Assembly (NCBI GenBank): GCA_034766995.1
Contig: CM068322.1
Span: 19,976,745 to 20,040,744, forward strand
DNA length: 64,000 nucleotides
Source of the DNA: Acanthacorydalis orientalis
Taxonomy: Eukaryota > Arthropoda > Insecta > Megaloptera > Corydalidae
Direction: 5' to 3'
Below the pieces are notes generated by a model. That model saw nothing but the letters and a program-made list of their open reading frames with translations. It searched no databases and was not told the origin of the DNA. Positions 63,071 through 64,000 of the stretch are shown here, in pieces (position 1 is the stretch's first letter; each line of letters begins with the position of its first letter). Made by a program: the position numbers and the translations under genes.

Positions 63071-64000
63071 CGAGAGAGGTCCCAGAAGTACCCGACCCAA
63101 CAAAGAAAACACAAACATTTTGGAAAAAAATATATTTATTTTTCAACATAATCTCCTTTCAGCTCTATACACTTTTCCCAGCGATGTTCAATAAGTTCGA
63201 TACTCTTTTTATAATAAGAGCAGTCTTGCTCCTCAAAATACCCATTAACTGCCGACATCACTTCTTCATCGTTGGGAAATCTTTGACCACTGAGCAATTT
63301 TTTCAAGTTTGGGAACAGAAAATAATCCGAGGGGGCTAAATCTGGCGAATAGAGTGCATGAGGTAGCAATTCAAACTTTAATTCTAAATTTTGGCCATTG
63401 CAATAACGGATTTGTGAGCTGGTGCATTGTCTTGATGAAACAACACTTTCTTCTTAGCCAAATGCGGCCGTTTTTGCTTGATTTCTTCGCTCAAACGTTG
63501 TAATAAGTTCGCATAATACTCGCCGTTGATAGTTTTTCCTTTTTCAAGATAGTCAATGAAAATTATCCCACGCGCATCCCAAAAAACCGACGCCATGACC
63601 TTGCCTGCAGACGAAACGGTCTTCACCTTCTTTGGAGCCGGTTCTCCCTTTTCAGTCCATTGTTTTGATTGTTCTTTTGTCTCGGGTGTGAAGTGATGGA
63701 TTTATGTTTCATCCATGGTTATGAAACGGTGCAAAAATTCTGCTTTGTTGCTGTGAAACTTCGCTAAACACTTAATTGAAACATCTTCACGACACTATTT
63801 TTGCTCGAGTGTGAGCAAACGCGGCACCCATCTTGCACACAGCTATCTCATGTCCAAATTTTCCGATAATATGCAATGTACCGCACTTTTTGAAATGCCT
63901 ACTATGTCTGCTAGCTCGCGCACTTTCAGGCGACGATCATTCAGTACCGCTTTGTGGATTTTCTTCACCATTTCTGGAGTCGTCACCTCATTTGGTCGAC
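63071..64000 (-). mobile_element. mariner transposon, irritans/cecropia type, cut by the window end
   Basis: The left end CGAGAGAGGTCCCAGAAGTA starts right after TA at the edge of a TA array (63032-63066), as expected for an insertion at TA. The minus strand from 63136 onward encodes most of a transposase. The other terminus and the extreme N-terminus lie beyond the window. Confidence 0.88.
63136..64000 (-). pseudogene. mariner transposase pseudogene (5' end outside window)
   Basis: Read from the window end downward: a helix-turn-helix region (VRELADIVGISKSAVH), the linker WVPRLL, FLHRFITMDET (first catalytic Asp), APKKVKTVSSAGKVMASVFW, HQDNAPAH (second Asp) and YSPDLAPSDYFLF (third Asp, D34D spacing), ending GDYVEK and a stop at 63136. 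All three catalytic Asp remain. Damage visible: a stop after DMR, a stop after LEQK, a stop in place of Trp in DETWIHHF (about 63700), and a one-base deletion near 63383 between MAKI and ELKFELLP. It is inactive but only modestly diverged. Confidence 0.9.

Noticed and set aside
63309..63503. A 64-codon + strand frame
   Set aside because: It is antisense to the mariner transposase remnant.

Overview
The window looks like nuclear DNA of an insect (arthropod, possibly a hymenopteran). It is very AT-rich and has GT-AG introns, dozens of (TA)n microsatellites, decayed mariner transposons, a LINE 3' fragment and secreted cuticle-type proteins. Species cannot be fixed from the sequence alone. Most of the 64 kb is non-coding. 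I support two protein genes, both on the + strand.

Region 1-26.4 kb: no gene that I can support. It holds AT-rich DNA with (TA)n tracts, a mariner pseudogene with both terminal repeats (14831-16080), a foldback MITE (12693-12864), probable piggyBac-like, pogo/Tigger-like and hAT-like remnants, a dispersed 61-bp repeat in two copies, and two CpG-richer stretches (about 3290-3700 and 24540-24900) that may be regulatory.

Region 26.4-39.2 kb: a large 14-exon gene reconstructed by hand from splice sites (coding 26917-38636, about 2847 codons). It encodes a signal peptide, a Rebers-Riddiford (chitin_bind_4) chitin-binding domain, a Gly/Pro-rich GPGG block, long GYPGQ and G-X-P collagen-like blocks, a stretch of about 84 nearly perfect G-X-Y collagen triplets, and a Cys/aromatic C-terminal domain with a basic tail. 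All nine internal exons 5-13 are multiples of three with phase-1 boundaries. One 408-codon exon contains no ATG codon. This gene is the most interesting object in the window.

Region 39.2-49.5 kb: non-coding, with a LINE reverse-transcriptase 3' fragment (minus strand, 42685-43060), a GC-rich island (about 43290-43500) and an internally deleted mariner (47209-47549).

Region 49.5-55.6 kb: a second secreted cuticle-like gene. It has a TATA promoter and probable 5'UTR exon (49552-49677), a first intron of about 4.9 kb, then two coding exons (54626-54785 and 55009-55589) for a 246-residue Gly/Tyr-rich protein.

Region 55.6-64 kb: AT-rich non-coding DNA, an unresolved less AT-rich stretch (59290-59700), and a mariner of the irritans/cecropia type on the minus strand (63071 to the window end), broken by stops and a frameshift.

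The two genes probably supply cuticle matrix proteins: one anchors to chitin through the RR domain and carries elastic or collagen-like repeats, the other is a Gly/Tyr-rich filler protein with cross-linking potential. That functional link is inferred from family and composition only.
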